Shown: positions 1-14,108, counted from the first letter of the stretch. The stretch is DNA of 64,000 bases from Dromaius novaehollandiae (GCF_036370855.1 NC_088099.1:154102517-154166516); one strand, 5' to 3'. The notes: a model not told the origin generated them from the letters alone. Numbers and translations are program-made.

Positions 1-102
1 ACCAGTAATGGATTGTAAATTTCTGGATATGCGCAACCACCTTCATCCTTTATGTGACAAGCTGGCACTGGCTTAGGAAAGGAGTACTCTTGTTTCCATA
101 TC

Positions 103-127
103 CACACACACACACACACACACACAC
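103..127. repeat. (CA)n microsatellite
   Basis: An uninterrupted dinucleotide run of about 12 CA units, followed by a short C run. It is a likely length-polymorphic site. A short open frame runs through it and is not credible as a gene. Confidence 0.95.
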
Positions 128-2877
128 CCCGCACAGGTCCTACACTTCAGAGATGAGGCAACATCTCTTAGGAAGTGGTTATTCCAGATTCTTGATACAG
201 AGGTTCAGAGCTGCTGAGTTCTGCTGCTACTGTTGTGGAGACATGCAAGGTCATATCCATATTTTGGTGCCCAGCTGCATGCTGGTTACCACTGGTATTT
301 TGATAATTACATTGGTAACGTAAAGATAATAGGTCAGCTGAGGCTACTGCTGTCATGGAGATCATGCCATGCCTTCTGCTGACTAGTCTATTCAATACAG
401 CTGCTGCCAGTGACCTCTCAGACATGCTCGCACCATTCAGAAGCTATGGTTTGACCAGCCGTGCCAAGGCCTGGATGGAACATGCATTTTAGTTCAGTGC
501 CATTACCAAATCACAATGGTTATCATTTCAACACACTTCAGGTCCATACCAAGTATGATGATTTTTATGTGCACACTAAAATTGACCACACCAGCACTAT
601 GCCCATATTCTGGAATGGTGTTCGCTCTTGTCTATTTCCATCATACATCTTTAGCATTCACAATATAAGAAAGCCCATCTACAGTGTCAGAAAAGTTATT
701 TGCTCCCCTCTGCTTTGGTGTAGATAGCATTACCTTGATAGGCTTGGCATTAGTAGGTTCAAGATGCCATCAGTTCCTACCATCCACCTGTAAAATGCAT
801 TTTAAGCAGCTCAGATTTCACTGGTATTATTTGAAGAGTGATTTAAGAGTTTTCCTGGCTCAGTGTGAGCCAGAAAAACACCAGCGGCTGCTGCATAACT
901 TCATCACGAAAGTTTCTGATTAGGCTCTCTTTCCAAATATAAGACCAAGAATTTCAGTATCCCCTCAGCTCAATACATTGTTCAACACAATTGTTTGGCA
1001 CAAAGTTGTTCAACAAAGTTGTTTGGTTTTAGGAAGAAAGGTATGTGGGTGAAGTTGTTCCTCCTCCCTCCCTCCTTCTCCATGTTCTTTCCTGAGTGCT
1101 GCTCGTAGGCTATGACTGCACACTACTCTTCAAGCCTTGGTACAGGTCTCTCCAGTATCTCACAAATGTGTGATCTGGGAATACCCTGTCTTTTGAAGAC
1201 AGGCATATCCCAGCCTGAGTAGACGTTTCCCTTCACCAGAGGAAGAACATGGGAGGTGACACTTCAGCCTGCTAAGGTACTGATATGGCCTTTTCCACAG
1301 GATACCAGACTCTCATTGCAAAGCTCAAAACTAATTTACTGTTAGCCAAAGTCAATCATTATTGAGATAAATAGTGTGAGTAAACTTTATTGTCCTCAAA
1401 GAAGAGGGACAGTTGGAAGAGAGCAAAGCTAGAAAGCCACTCCACATTTACTAGCACTCAAGGGACTGTCTGCCACATTGTAAGATTAAAAGAACAACAA
1501 CAAATAATCTAAAAGAAGATTTACATACAAACTATCCCTCCTTCTGGGAAAAATCATATTAGTCAGATCCCAAAGTTAGAAGTTATTTCCATGAAGGCCA
1601 CCCTTGAAAAACTGGTACCACATATGAAAACTGTATAAAATGTAATAAACTGATCATGACAGTAACTTCTTACAGACATCAAGACTACCAAACTAGATTT
1701 TTTTTGAAAAATCTCTTTGTTTGGTGGCTTCTCCTGGACTCCTCATTTATGTGTATACTGTCCACAGCGCTTGGTTCCAGGATCAGTTGAAAGTTTGCCA
1801 TTGGGCATTGTCTTGATCAGCGGAGAAAAAAAAGAAATTAGAATAAATAGATATATCTCTTCCTTCTTTTGTACAACATTTAAATTTGGTGGTTGTAAAG
1901 AACTACTCAATGAGGTCAGGGTGCATGTGAGGCAGTAGTTTGATACCCCGCTGTGGCATGGATTCTTGGGAGTGTAAGCAGCACCAGGTGAGCCCATGGG
2001 ACCTGAGAACAGTATGCGAATGCTACAGTCAATTTCAACCTTATCAAATACTTGAAGTTCCACCACATTTCACTTTTAGTCTCAGGACTGCATTTGCAAG
2101 TGGTAACACCCACCTGACAGTACAACTGTTGTTTCTTAGTCTCTTTTGACAATCCCTCTCACAGAGATTAGGCATTTAGAGTACCGTACCTATAGATTAT
2201 GCTGTAGACCACATACTGTTCTGTTTCTTATTTATACAAAACCCAAGATCTTCTATAGATCTGCTTTTCTTTACTAGCTCTCTTTTTTTCTCCTTTCTCT
2301 TACATTTTCTCTCAATTTTTTCATATGCTTTCGCTCTTGCATTTCTTTTGTCACAGATCTCTCAGTTGGAGGTGATTGATTGCCATTTGTTGCACTTTTT
2401 AGCAGGAGTCTCCTGAATGTGAAGATTCTCGAGGTTTCTTATGAGCAGAAAGCATCTCTTCCAGGCCACATTGGTCTTTCCCAGACCCATACTTCATTGT
2501 GTCTCTTTTTCACTGATTCTCCCTCTTCTGCCTCCTACTTCCCACTGAAAGTGTTTGAGACAGGCAGTGTCCTTAAGTTCAGAGTAAACCATATGTAGCA
2601 TCGGCACCTCTCCCTACTTTCGTGAAGAGGTAAAACAAAAATATAAACAACACAGCACTGATTTCTTTTCTCTTCATTGTGTCTGTCTTCCTCACAGCAT
2701 TGGTTAAGTGGTTACATGACACTATTTATCTTTGTTCTGTCAAAGATAACCAAGTGCCTTAGTTGCATCAGTGCTTTCTGCATAGTAGCATTCCCCTTCC
2801 AGCTTTGATTGGCCATCTGTCCTCTAATACCCAGTCCTACTTCACGTGGAAAGGATTACTTTCAACAGCAATTAAGC

Positions 2878-2925
2878 AGACTCTTCTCTTTCTCTCTCCC
2901 TCTCTTTATCTCTGTCTCTCTTCAG
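2878..2925. repeat. TC-rich low-complexity tract
   Basis: A polypyrimidine tract of TCTC and CCTC units with few purines. The minus-strand frame that opens into it yields only Arg/Glu repeats and is an artefact of this tract. Confidence 0.85.
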
Positions 2926-5900
2926 AGAACTGAGGACTGAATCATCCCTTACACTGGGGATAAAAATAATTATGGAAGGGCTACGAAGCTCCATGAGTTT
3001 CAACTTGCAGAGTTTCTGTTGGGTTTGCCCATCAAGGGGCGGGGGAGAGAGGACAGGGTGTGGTTTTACCCGTAAGCTAAAAATACAAAAGGCAAACAGT
3101 GGTTCCAATAAGTGTAAACTACACATTGTACCTAGTGTTATTATTCTGTATTGGTTTACAACCAGCCTTTCATGAGGATATGATAGTGATGACTTCACTT
3201 CACCCATCACTAATACCGTGGGAATTGGTAACCATTTTACTGATGGCAGAGATAATTTGGGTCCAGGCAGAAATGAGAAATGACTTATCCAGCCAAAAAG
3301 AATGGAGTTCCTGGTACTTCAGGACCAGATTAAAGCCTGGAACTGGAATCACATCTTTGTGGTCAGAGGGAACCTGGACACAGCAACGACTGAAAGGCAA
3401 AGAAGCAGACAGCAGGGCGGAGCAGGTGCCAACCAGCCTGCTGGGTTAGGCTGGGTTACAGACTTGGCACCAACATCAAGGGCTCAGAAGTAGGAGGAAG
3501 ACGAAAGTCCAAACCTGAGGTGGGGGCTGTCAGGAGGAGTCTGAGAATCTGTCTAAGGGTGGGAGAGGAGGCTGAGATGGAGAGACCACCTGGGGGTGGA
3601 GATGGCAGATGAGGGAAATGTGTCCATTCGCGGAACAAAATATTCTGCAGTCTCCAGAAATTAGGAAAAGCATTTTGAACTCTGGCAATTAATCCTTGTG
3701 AATGTGTTGTTAAACTGATGTTAATTCCCTTGCCTGGATTTTATAGATAGACATATTTATCTCCATTTGTTTTTCAAAGCACTGTGTAGAAGTCTTTGAG
3801 AACTACAACAATAAAACTCTCTAGGGCATAGGAAATAGCAGACTGGCTTGCATGAACCATAAAAACAAACAAACAAAACCCAGGCTCACAATGATATCTT
3901 TAAGAAATTTATTATATTGCATTATTTGTTATAATAGTTGATACTAACTTGCAACAGTCCCAAACATGATATTTTATGGATCTAACAAAGTTATGGAGAA
4001 AACAGCAAGAGCATTAAGTTGTTTTACATATTGTTTATAGGAAGGTCTTCCTTCCATAGGGAACCATATAATTAAACTGAACAGTCTCATTGTGACAGAC
4101 CTACACAGTTTGTTTTTTTTTAAATATTAATTTCTGTCTCTTCAATTAGTCCAGACTGTTGTCATCACAATGATCTTTCCTACCTGGTCCTCTGACTATG
4201 TATGTCACCTCCCTTCTTATAGTCTCTGAGTCACTTCACTCCATATCTTACTATTTTCATCTCATGTTCATTTTTCTTGTGATTGTTTTTTAAGGTTGTA
4301 AGCCACACAGTCTCTGCTTATGAGCTGAATTAATTCCTTTTCACACTTACTCATAACAATTTTCCCTGCTCTGCTGATGATCCCAGCTTTTATCTCTAGA
4401 TCCCCTTTTCTTCTCTTCATACAAATGCTTCCATCATTTCTTGCACTCAACACTTAGAGCTCTCACAACATAACTTTGTCAGTCTTCCCCCTTTGTCTTA
4501 TTCAGATTCTTCCAAATTTCCCATTTCTGCATTATCACCTGCAAACTATAGTATTTTCACTATAAAAAATCATACATCTTATGTTGCTAGAGCATATAAA
4601 ACAAGTAACAACATGACTATATGCAACGTGGAGCTGTGACCTTTACTACCCTTTTCCTACCTTGAAATGCAGTAAAACCATATTTGATATTCAGGTCCAT
4701 TGGACAGACTGTAACATCTTCAATGCAAATACACATCATTGATTTTTCTAGGACGCTTTAGGTCGCTACAGAATAAACAACAATAATAGTGCATTGTATG
4801 CAGATATTTTACGTAAATTGATCATTTAAAATCTGACAATAATTTGTTGTCAATGATGCTGACAACAAAATAGGTAGATAAATCAAAACCCTACCCTCCA
4901 AAGTCCTAATGTTTCAATATATATGCTCTTTTAAATTAACAAATGCAAGTTAAGAAGAAAAACATGAAGTGATTGGAAAAAAGTTATGTTAATAATCACC
5001 TGCCTATTCAGATGTATTAAGGAGGTCAACCTGTGTCCCTTTTACATACATTTTGAAAGCCACATGTTGTTAGAGGACAAAACAAATAAGTAAGATGCAA
5101 CCCCCTGAGTCCTTTAAAAGACAATGTGAAAATGTAAGCCATCTCCAAAAATGAGATGAAAAAATTTAGAAAGTAAACAAGGAATCAATTCAACAAAATT
5201 AATTTAAAAGAAAAGATGCTTCAGAGAGGCTTAGAAGGCTGATATACTAACAAAAATAAAGAAATAGAAAGTAAATGTGGTAGGCTCCAAAGTTTTCCGG
5301 GGGTATGGAAGGGAAAAATGGTACATTTCCAATATCCTGATTTTAGACATACCATTTATATGGCTAAATAGCTGGGATATCCATATGGTGAAGACTGCAG
5401 ATATTAAAAGTCATTTTCTGTAGAATTTTTATTTATTTTCTATAGTAGAATTCTTTAAATATCTGAAAAAATCTTTAAGTAAAATAAGAGTTATGGGTAA
5501 AATCTAGGCTCTGTGGAAGTCAGTGCTGCTATGCATAGACAATATTTGATCTGATTCTTAGCAAATTTTATAGCAGTCTATTAATATTGGTAATTGTGTT
5601 GTATTTCCATTTTCTGAATGTTATATGTTTTGTTGCTTATAGTGTGCTATTCTTTAACAAAAGATTTCATTCAAGTAGCAATTCCAGGATATATACTACC
5701 TTCATATTCAAAACTGTGAAAAAAATTTTACACATACTGTGCCAGTATTTTTGCAATTCGTTGAAAGATAAAATGTAGGTAGAATATGTCAGCCGCTGGT
5801 TGTGGTTTGGGTAAATATGCCTTATGAAAGTGTTCTTTTTTCCAAATAAAATGTGTTTCAGATTTTGGTTATGGAATAATGATAGAGATGATAAATGACA

Positions 5901-7523
5901 TCTGTTTTTAGCTAGCAGTTGCACTTGTTTCAGAACTTTTTCTGATAAAAGCATATATAATTTTGATTCCTTTTTTATCCTCTATTGTTGTAAATGGATG
6001 CAATAAGGAGTTTCACTATTTGTATATATGTTATTTGTAAAGCAGCCTTTTTTGCTGAACTTCTTAAGCAACTCTTGCTAAAAAAAGATGCCATGGAAAA
6101 AATAACTTCATCTTAGGAAAAATAGATAAGAAGCACCTATCATCACAGTCATCACTATAATAATGGTCAGAACACTACATGACTGAGACTTTCCTAAATA
6201 AAATAAAATACATTTTAAAAGTTTAGTAGAAGTCAAATATAGGAAGAATAAAAATATAAACATTAGTGACACTGATATCACTAATAACAATTATGCACTC
6301 TTTTAAGTATGTTTCTTTTGCAATGAGTTTCTTCTATATAAGCAGTTGAGACATACATTAAGGAGTGTTATTATCATCACTGAGCAGAATAAAAGCAAAA
6401 GAATTAATCATCTCAAATCTTGGATTGAGGTCTCAATTGACCAGTCTAAGCTAATGTTTTAATCAGAATAGCAAGGTTCTGCTGCAGATCCCGCCAAATA
6501 AAGGATTTCCCATAAAAGAACCAGACATAATAAAAGAAAATTACTTTCAATTACTCTGATCTTCCCTCTGACTCATTCTGAGATGCTTTCTAACAAGCCA
6601 GGACAAATCTGAAAGAAAACCCAAATAAATATTTGTTGTCAGGTTTAATATCTGGTAGATATTATTTCTAAAGAAACCAAGTTATTTAAGTCATATAGAG
6701 TCCAAGGTAATTCTCTGAAGAAAAAATGTTTAATGCAAGTGCATGTAAAAGTAATGATGTAAAATAAAATTAATCAAGAACTACTTAATAATGAGAATTA
6801 CAGGGTCACATTAAAAACTGGACCATCAAAATGCCTTGGCAATTGCTGAGAATGGTAATCCCTTTGACTTAAGAAAGGAACTTATCTTCTGAAGTTAATC
6901 ATTTCTCTTAAAAAGCTGTATCTTCCTTGCTAATGAAAACTAAAACTTGTTAGCTATCACTCACACTTTAGATTTGTAGTCAAGTATTTTTAAATAAGGA
7001 AGTAAAATGACATGTACCACTAAAACATGTTACTGGATATGTGTTAGCCTTACCCAGAGAATCAAAATTAAAGGTTCTTAAAAAATGAAAGCTGTCAGAC
7101 TTTGAAGCTGTGAAATATGAAAACGTAGCCCTGTGGATATATGCTAGTGCTCCCTTGATGTAAATATCCCGCTTTTATATTGAAGTGGAGCATGGTATTA
7201 AAAGAAAATTTCCAGTTCTTGTTGTTTACTTTTTTATGGATTTTATGATAAGACTTTTAGGCAATCATTTTGGTTTTATTCTTGAGAAAAAATATAGAAA
7301 TTGGACACACGAGGAATACAGCAGTGTTGTTTTTTGAGGTAAGCATGCCGGATTCTGAACAACTTCCCAAAACACCTTGTGTTTTCCTTTAAAAATTCCA
7401 ACAGTAAATATCTCTCGGTGTTAGCATTGATGAAATTAGCTTAACAGCTGAGAACAGCATATTACCCAGTCTTCAGATTCTTTTTGTACCTGCGACAGTG
7501 AGAAAGACATGGGAACACATCTT

Positions 7524-7538
7524 GGGGTGGGGGCGGGG
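7524..7538 (+). other. G-run cluster, possible G-quadruplex
   Basis: Three G runs of 4, 5 and 4 bases are separated by single bases, with a GG-containing stretch after them. Three long runs with one-base loops are compatible with a G-quadruplex if a shorter fourth run takes part. This is inference from the motif only. Confidence 0.35.
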
Positions 7539-7639
7539 AAACGGATTCAGGAATGAGACATAGAAGACAACGAAAAGGCTCTGTTAAAATATCCACTTAC
7601 AATTCTCAGCCTTTCACAAAGCCTTCAAGGGAAACCTAT

Positions 7640-7870
7640 TATAAGCACAGTTTAATTGGCTAAGCAGAGTGTTAGGCTATTGGGCCAGTACAGACTTACT
7701 ATAATAAACAGTGTGCTTAAAGAGGTCAGCTCACCCGGTGACGTCTTGAGAAGAGATACTGACTCTGCATTTTTAAGAAGCCATTTATTCATATAGAAGC
7801 TGATTAAACCAGCCAGGCATTGTGTGTCCTCTGCCTCCGGGAAGGATGGCAATAGATTTATAATAAATGC
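7640..7870. promoter_or_regulatory. possible constrained noncoding block with CRE-like site
   Basis: The sequence is less AT-rich than its flanks and contains TGACGTC at 7739-7745, the core of the CREB/ATF binding site, with its CpG intact, plus a second CpG just upstream. No open frame of note and no repeat family is visible. That it is regulatory is inference from the motif and the preserved CpGs; no alignment was available. Confidence 0.25.
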
Positions 7871-8159
7871 ATAATATTTATGAAGCTATATGAATATTCA
7901 GAAGCTAAGATGTTTAAATTCTGATTATCTTTTGTAACTGCTTACCAACTGTAGAGTTTTAAGGTTTGTCAGCATTTCTATTTTACTGGCTTGGTAAAGC
8001 ACAACACTAAATCTAAAGAAATCCTCCCAACTTTTTACATTATAACAATATATTTTGAACTATCAAGTGTATATATTTGATGTTGTAGATACCCATCTAG
8101 GCACATATTTGCACACAAAGTAGATTTTATATATTTATACACTGATTGATATGTTTGTT

Positions 8160-9560
8160 AATGATTAGCATGCAACCCATCACAAAATTCCTTTGAAATT
8201 CACCATTTTTCTCTGAAACATGGAGAGCGAGCTGTAATACGATTGCAATAGCAGGATTGCAGGAAGACAGCCAGGCTGCTATCATGCTCTCTCAAGAGCC
8301 AATAAATACAGTTGTGCCATTTTCCTGTATTCCTGCTGGAGTACATTTGTGCCTAAGCATCATGGTCTCTTTAAGCCCTTCTTACTTTTGTATTCCTAAA
8401 CTGGATTTTCTGGCCATGGGAGCTGAGCTGCAATTCGTTTCTTGATGAAGACCAGAAGGCCCAGTGTATTAGTGACCCAGAGGAAGACGCAAGGACGGGG
8501 GCAGAGCCTAGGGTCACCAATGCGGACAAGCTGCCTTGGGGCAAAATCCATCTCTCCTTCTGTGAGGACAAGAAAAATAAGTCTTCAGCATCCACCACAG
8601 CTACGCAACCACCCCATATCCCAGGGCAAAGAGGGGCACCAAAGTACCATTCTGTCCTCTGCTTGAGTTTCGTGAGAAGGTTGCCTTGAGAGCCATGGAG
8701 CTCGGACACCGGACTCCAGCCTGCGCCTTTGGTGCAAGAAGGTTGTGCTGCTGCTTGGTCTAATGCCAATCAGGGGGTGCTGTGTGTGGCACAGTAACAT
8801 TACTTCAAGCACCAGGGGGGCTTAACTGATGAAAATGTGGCGATTAGGCTATTTAGGCAGGGTGGGATTAAGAAGCAGCTGACAAGGAAATGGGAGGTTC
8901 TACCTTTGGGAGCTAAGCACAGCAGTGAGGGGTCTGGATGATTTTGTGGTTCTAGCCCTTGGGGCCTGTCTAAAGTTGCTGTTCTATTAATTATGCAGTA
9001 CAGAAGATGAGAGTTTGGCATTTTCTTTCCTGCCCTGCCAGCTTTTATTCTTTGACAAGACCAGCCTTGTGTAAACAGTCTGAGCCCAATGGTATTTGCT
9101 TAACATTTTAATTGGGAAATATTTTAAAGGGAGGGAGCTTGAGGTGTCCTTTGTTTTCTGCCTGGTGGTTTCACATGTTTCTCATGAAAGAGAACAGACT
9201 CAGCTCTTTTGTCTATTCTCTGTTTTCTTCTTGAGCTAGCATATTAATAAGACATCAGAAGGTGCTTAGCTATTTGTAACAATCCACCATATAGGCATCT
9301 TTGTGGTAAGAGCAGGCCTGCTGTCTCTTGCTCTAATCACGCTGTGAGAGGCATTGCTAAAGCAGACTGTTATATTACCTGCAAATCTGTCATTTTGGTA
9401 ACAGCTGGGAATATTTGTGTAAATTTGTCTTTCAATTTTCAGCAAAATGCTGAGAATCACGTGTTCCCTCTCAAGAAAACCAGGTGTAACTCCAGACTTT
9501 TTCTGGTACATGATTTTTATCTTAATTTTGGCGTTTAAATTATCTGTGAGCGGTGTCCTG
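8160..9560. promoter_or_regulatory. possible constrained noncoding region
   Basis: About 1.4 kb of more complex, moderately GC-richer sequence with scattered CpGs and many homeobox-like ATTA cores. Several open frames cross it on both strands (up to 135 codons at 9266-9673 on the minus strand), but none has a recognisable domain, a plausible splice structure or one-strand exclusivity. The texture resembles vertebrate conserved noncoding DNA near developmental genes. That is an impression that needs alignment. Confidence 0.25.
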
Positions 9561-12500
9561 AGGTGGGAAGGAATTGCCATTTTCAGGTGTAGACTGAGCT
9601 GTTGTTGCTGAGGCAGCCTGCAACGAGGGCTGGGGCCCGTGGCCCCTCTGGGAGGTGCTTGGTGCATTTCCAAGCAGCGACCCCGGCATCCAGCTGAGCC
9701 CCATTTAGCCCTGCGTCTACTGCTTGGCCATGGGAGAAGCTCCCTTTCGGCACACCTTATATTAGCTGTTGGCTACAGACAGCAGAGATCACAGTGTGAA
9801 TCTCAGCTGTGTGAGCACCGTGTATCCAACACACAGCGAGCGGGTGGACTCCACTAATTGGACGAGTCCACCGCAGCGCCTGGCTGCCAGCTGGCAGGCG
9901 CGACACCTCCCTGTGTTAGTGTTATGTGCCGTAAGGTTAATTCCCCGAGTGCAGAGCAGGTGTTTTATGGAAGACTCAGCTGGGATTTCCTAAGAGCTCA
10001 GCAGATCTTTGCTTGAAGTGAGAGTAACACACGTTCAGACCATCGCTTCGGTCCACAGCAAAAGAATTATTTTCACTTTCTCACGCTCAGCCTTCTACGA
10101 AGGGGCTGCAAAAAACACAGTCAGAGTCTGCCTCATCCCTAGACAATTCGAACCAGTATGCAAGAGAAGCAGAGGCACAGCCTCCCACTACTCGTACATT
10201 TGCAAACGGATCTTTTTCTTTATCTTAAGTAGAACAATTATATTCTTTGGATATCTTTATTGCTTCTGATAAGAAAGATTATGTTTTCATGTACAGTGCA
10301 TTGCAAGTGTTTTACGATATGCAGGGTTTTACAAAACACTCAGAACTAAAACCTGTGGGAAAAAATCCTCAGCAGATGTAGTTGTGCTGAAATCAGCTGG
10401 GAATTGACCCCTCTATATCGTTATAGCCCGGTCTCTTGGTAACTTTATAGATCACTGTACCTGACTAAAGGGCAAACACACTGAACTAAGGGTGAAGCTT
10501 TGGCTGCCAAAAAATAACTGATAACTGTCAGAAGAAATTCTCTATAAGCTAAAAATTCAACTAAATTAAATCAGTAAAAATTGAATTTTAAGGCAAAGAC
10601 TTACAGTTACTTTACTGCAGAAACTTTTCTTTAATAATTAGGATCAGAAGTCTCTGGAACAATATTCTTCTCTGAAGAAAAGAAGCACAGATGCTGAAAG
10701 AGTTTGAAAGAAACATTTTTCTAAAATTCTTTTCTTTTGATTTGTGATGGAAAATTTAGGACTAGCTCATGGTAACCACTTTGCTGCTCTTTGGAGAACA
10801 TCAGAAGTGTATTTTACCCATCTAGCTTGCCCATTAAGGAGTGGTGGACTTGCTAAAAGCAAAGATGTTTCTTATGTGAGCAGTCTTTATGAAAGAATCA
10901 TACACATTTGCATGCAAAGCTCTTTGCCCCAGTAATTTCATAATTCCAAATCCTGATCCTCCAGTGCCTTGCATTTTGAATGTTAAATTTTAGTGAAGTG
11001 TACGCAAAAAACAGTATGTAAGTTACTCATGCTAGTGTAAAGAGAGGAATATATTTAACATCCTTGACACTTACAAGTGCTAAGAAATCTAGAAGATGTG
11101 AGGGAACAGAGAATCAGGACTCTTATTTCTGATATTCGCCTTCCTCCAGCTTGATCATAACTATGAGTTTTGAAACCTCACATACAGCCAGGCACAGGAA
11201 AACCAAGCTTCATAACTCAGCAACAGAAACTGCATGAAGGCGGTCTTTAAAGTCAAAGGCCTTTAAGTTGAGCATGTTCTTAAATGTTGTGTTTAAAGTT
11301 AAATACATTCTTGAAGGCATCACTGACTCCGTAGTCAGGAAATAATGAGGCACAATTATTAAAATAGAACCCTCTCTTTATATTTTAGATAATTGTGTCT
11401 CATCATTTCTTGAGTATGGCTTCAATGACGCACTTGAAAAGTAGTTAACTTTTGAGAGGTGTCTATTGGAAAGGCATATAGAAACTCCCATTTTTTTTTC
11501 TCACTTGTTTAAATATCAATTGTCCTTCCATTTAATGCCAAAACTTTTCATTCTCTTGAACACTGAATAAATGAAATGTATGGATGTTCTTTGTGGATTT
11601 TCTTCTTCTCTAATTTAGTGGCATACTAGTTTGGCACTACTTTTTTCTTCTTAAATTCCTTAAATTCCCCCTTTTACTAAAGCTTTCAGCTCCTGCAGAA
11701 CTTCCCGTGTTTTCTGCTTAAAAAGTAAAGGTCATATTAGACTGACTCTTCCATATCGCTTTCTGGGAAGGTAGTTTGAGCAATGCATGAATTTATCCTC
11801 AGAGTGGAAAGATCCTCCCCGCAGAACACTCAATTGTGGTATCCAGGTGCTTTGACATGTAAATGGAACACCACAGGCATTAAATAATTGGGTCAGATAT
11901 CTTCAAGATCTTTATTCTACTGTCAAACACAATTTAGATCATATAATTTCCAAAGTTAAAAGAACTTGCTCCTGCTCCCATTAAAATTAAGAGCAAAATT
12001 CCCCATTGGTAGCACTCTGGGCAGACCGAGGCCTAAGGACATTTCTCCGTATTTCCTTATGCGGTCTTCTCTGAAACTTCTTTGAATGGGTAATAGTTTT
12101 AAATTCGCTGATTGATTCTTGAATTTAGTACTATCTGATCCCTTTAATCTCCTCTTTCCCTTCACTGGCACATTTTGCCGCAGACCCTGCAAATTCTAAC
12201 ATGAGCAATTGATCCACTCAATTCTATGGCGTATTGGTCAAAATTAGCAAGGCCTGTGGAGAAATCAAAGGCAAGATCACAGTGTCCTACATGCTCATAA
12301 AGATCGCTGCCCTGCAAGCACATGATAATGACTTTGTGTATACAGCAATTTCACTGAGTTCAGAGCTTTGATGCTACAATTTATTTCATACACTTGGAGC
12401 TGCTTTGAATATATTGGGTTTCCTCACAAGTCTGTGAATAATAAGCACTGGGCATAAGATGACTTCTTAAGGAGTAATAAATCAGTGGCATTAAGTATGA

Positions 12501-13640
12501 GAAGGTTGCTCTTTGCAAAGCTCCTTTGATGTGTAAATGTTTGGGCATCATTTTGTTACTAGCCTGTTTTGTTCTCTCAGGCTCAGCTGCTGTGATAACA
12601 TTGAGTTTTAGTAGAATGACTAAAAATGGAAAAAAGCTCAGCAGTCAGATTTCAAGAAGTGGAAAGTGCTTTTCATGTCATTATGGATACTGACGATCCC
12701 AAGGTTTTCAATTTTTTTCTTGTCCTTGTTTGTTTGTTTGTTTTAATAAAAGATGCTAAAGCTAGAAAATTTCAAATAAATAAATATATTGAAATAAATA
12801 TATTAACCCAGGCAATCAAAAGCTATATTGTAGCAGTACAGGAGTGACATCATTTTTCAAGAGCTGGAAGGAAATAATCAATCTATCTCAGAACAAGCAG
12901 CAGTCATTTTCCATTTTACACTTATAGTAAGGATGTACAGAAAGATCAACTCTGGCAGAAAGATCAGGTTCAAAGCAAAACTTTTTCAGGCGAAAAATTT
13001 AACTTAAGTCTATTTCCTAGGTTATGCCATTCCCTCCCTTCTCTTTTATGCATAATTCTCTCCTATAGTTTTGAATAACAGAATAAATTTCAACAAGCTG
13101 AATTAAATATATTATAATAATATCAGGCAATTTCACATAATCTTGGCAGAATTCTAATGGGAACAAATACAAAAGTAGTTTCTTCTCCAAAATATTGTGC
13201 AGGGCTATTTTTATATAAGGAATATTATTTTAATTCTTTTTTTTTAATTTGACCATTCATTTGATTTCTTCAGATTAATTTTCTGGATAGAAAAACAGTA
13301 GGGCCAAAATTGCATGAAAATTAGCATGATGAAGCTCTGCTCATAATCATCTCAGTTAAAGAATCAGCTCTAAATTTTGCACAGGTGTAACTAAGCATGA
13401 AATATGTCCCAATATTATCGTCCTCTGAAATTCAAATACATTTTATCTTTTAATTTTTACAGTGGTTACAGCATTGCTGAATACTTGTGCAGACACCATC
13501 TTATATTCTGTTATGGAAATGTGTCAATTATTTTCTGTAAGCTGAATTATGCATGTGAAGTTTGGGGGCCATTTGTGTTTTCTTTGAATGATACAATACT
13601 CACATTAAATATAGATTGATCTTGGGAGGAAGAAGCATGA
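9560..13640. other. gene-free stretch
   Basis: The first 450 bases are GC-richer, with several CpGs and overlapping short frames. The rest is AT-rich. I see no gene, recognisable repeat family or RNA gene. A tRNA B-box-like GGTTCGAAT near 10.15 kb (minus strand) has no T-stem complementarity. A TTTG run lies at 12.73 kb. Confidence 0.55.
12727..12744. repeat. (TTTG)n short tandem repeat
   Basis: About four TTTG units directly after a T run. It is short and simple, with no coding implication. Confidence 0.8.
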
Positions 13641-13654
13641 GCCAGTGGTTTTTC

Positions 13655-13945
13655 TATGTTGTGGGAACCAGGAAACCTGGGTCTGTTTCCAGTTCTGCCA
13701 CTTAATTGTTCTATCACCTTGAACAAAGTTTCTCTAACAAAGTCAAACTTAAGTGCTTCAAGTTATGCATCCAGCTCCGTATTCAAGCACCTAAATTTGC
13801 AGATGCTGATGAATGAGGGAGTTAAACTCATCTTACTACTTCTTTTGATGTCTCAGTGTGAATTTTGGTACATAATGTCAAGCTTTCAAATTTGAAAATC
13901 TTGCCCTAATCTTCTCTATGCCATCTGTAAAGGATACAGAACAAT
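13655..13945 (-). repeat. MIR-like ancient SINE fragment, apparently interrupted
   Basis: The left part (about 13655-13735) reads like the reverse complement of an MIR-type core, with the series 'accaggaaacctgggt', 'ccagttctgccactta' and 'tcaccttgaacaa'. The continuation expected next ('ctctgtgcc...catctgtaaa') appears only at about 13905-13930 as 'ttctctatgccatctgtaaa'. The roughly 160 bases between them contain 'agcacctaaat' and end in 'gaaaatcttgccc', wording typical of another old sauropsid repeat. This suggests a nested insertion. Family names are from memory. Confidence 0.5.
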
Positions 13946-14108
13946 TCTAAACTAGCAGGATGAGGAACATCATAAAACAAGGAAAGGATGTGTGTGATGT
14001 GTTTTGAAATCTTCAGAAAACAGCTGCAACATATAAGCATTCAAGAAAAATTTATTATTACTACCTATGAGGATTGTAATGGTGCTCCCTCTCTGAAGCA
14101 TTTATAGC

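Larger units (their letters stand above)
1..7640. other. gene-free AT-rich stretch
   Basis: I see no supportable gene. The open frames here (up to about 116 codons, for example near 3.1-3.4 kb) overlap one another on both strands, show no family motif and have no convincing splice signals in the matching frame. The stretch holds a CA repeat near its start, a pyrimidine tract at 2.9 kb and a slightly GC-richer patch around 3.0-3.6 kb. From about 3.9 to 7.3 kb it is strongly AT-rich with no recognisable element. Confidence 0.6.

Noticed and set aside
8371-8812. Cluster of overlapping frames on both strands, including a + frame without start codon reading NSFLDEDQKAQC near 8430
   Set aside because: Several phases are open at once in GC-richer DNA, splice signals are weak and no protein is recognised.
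9266-9673. 135-codon minus-strand frame
   Set aside because: No family similarity that I can see, and the + strand is also open over much of it.
10135-10170. tRNA B-box-like GGTTCGAAT on the minus strand
   Set aside because: The flanking five-base arms do not pair as a T-stem and no A-box or acceptor stem is found at the right distance.
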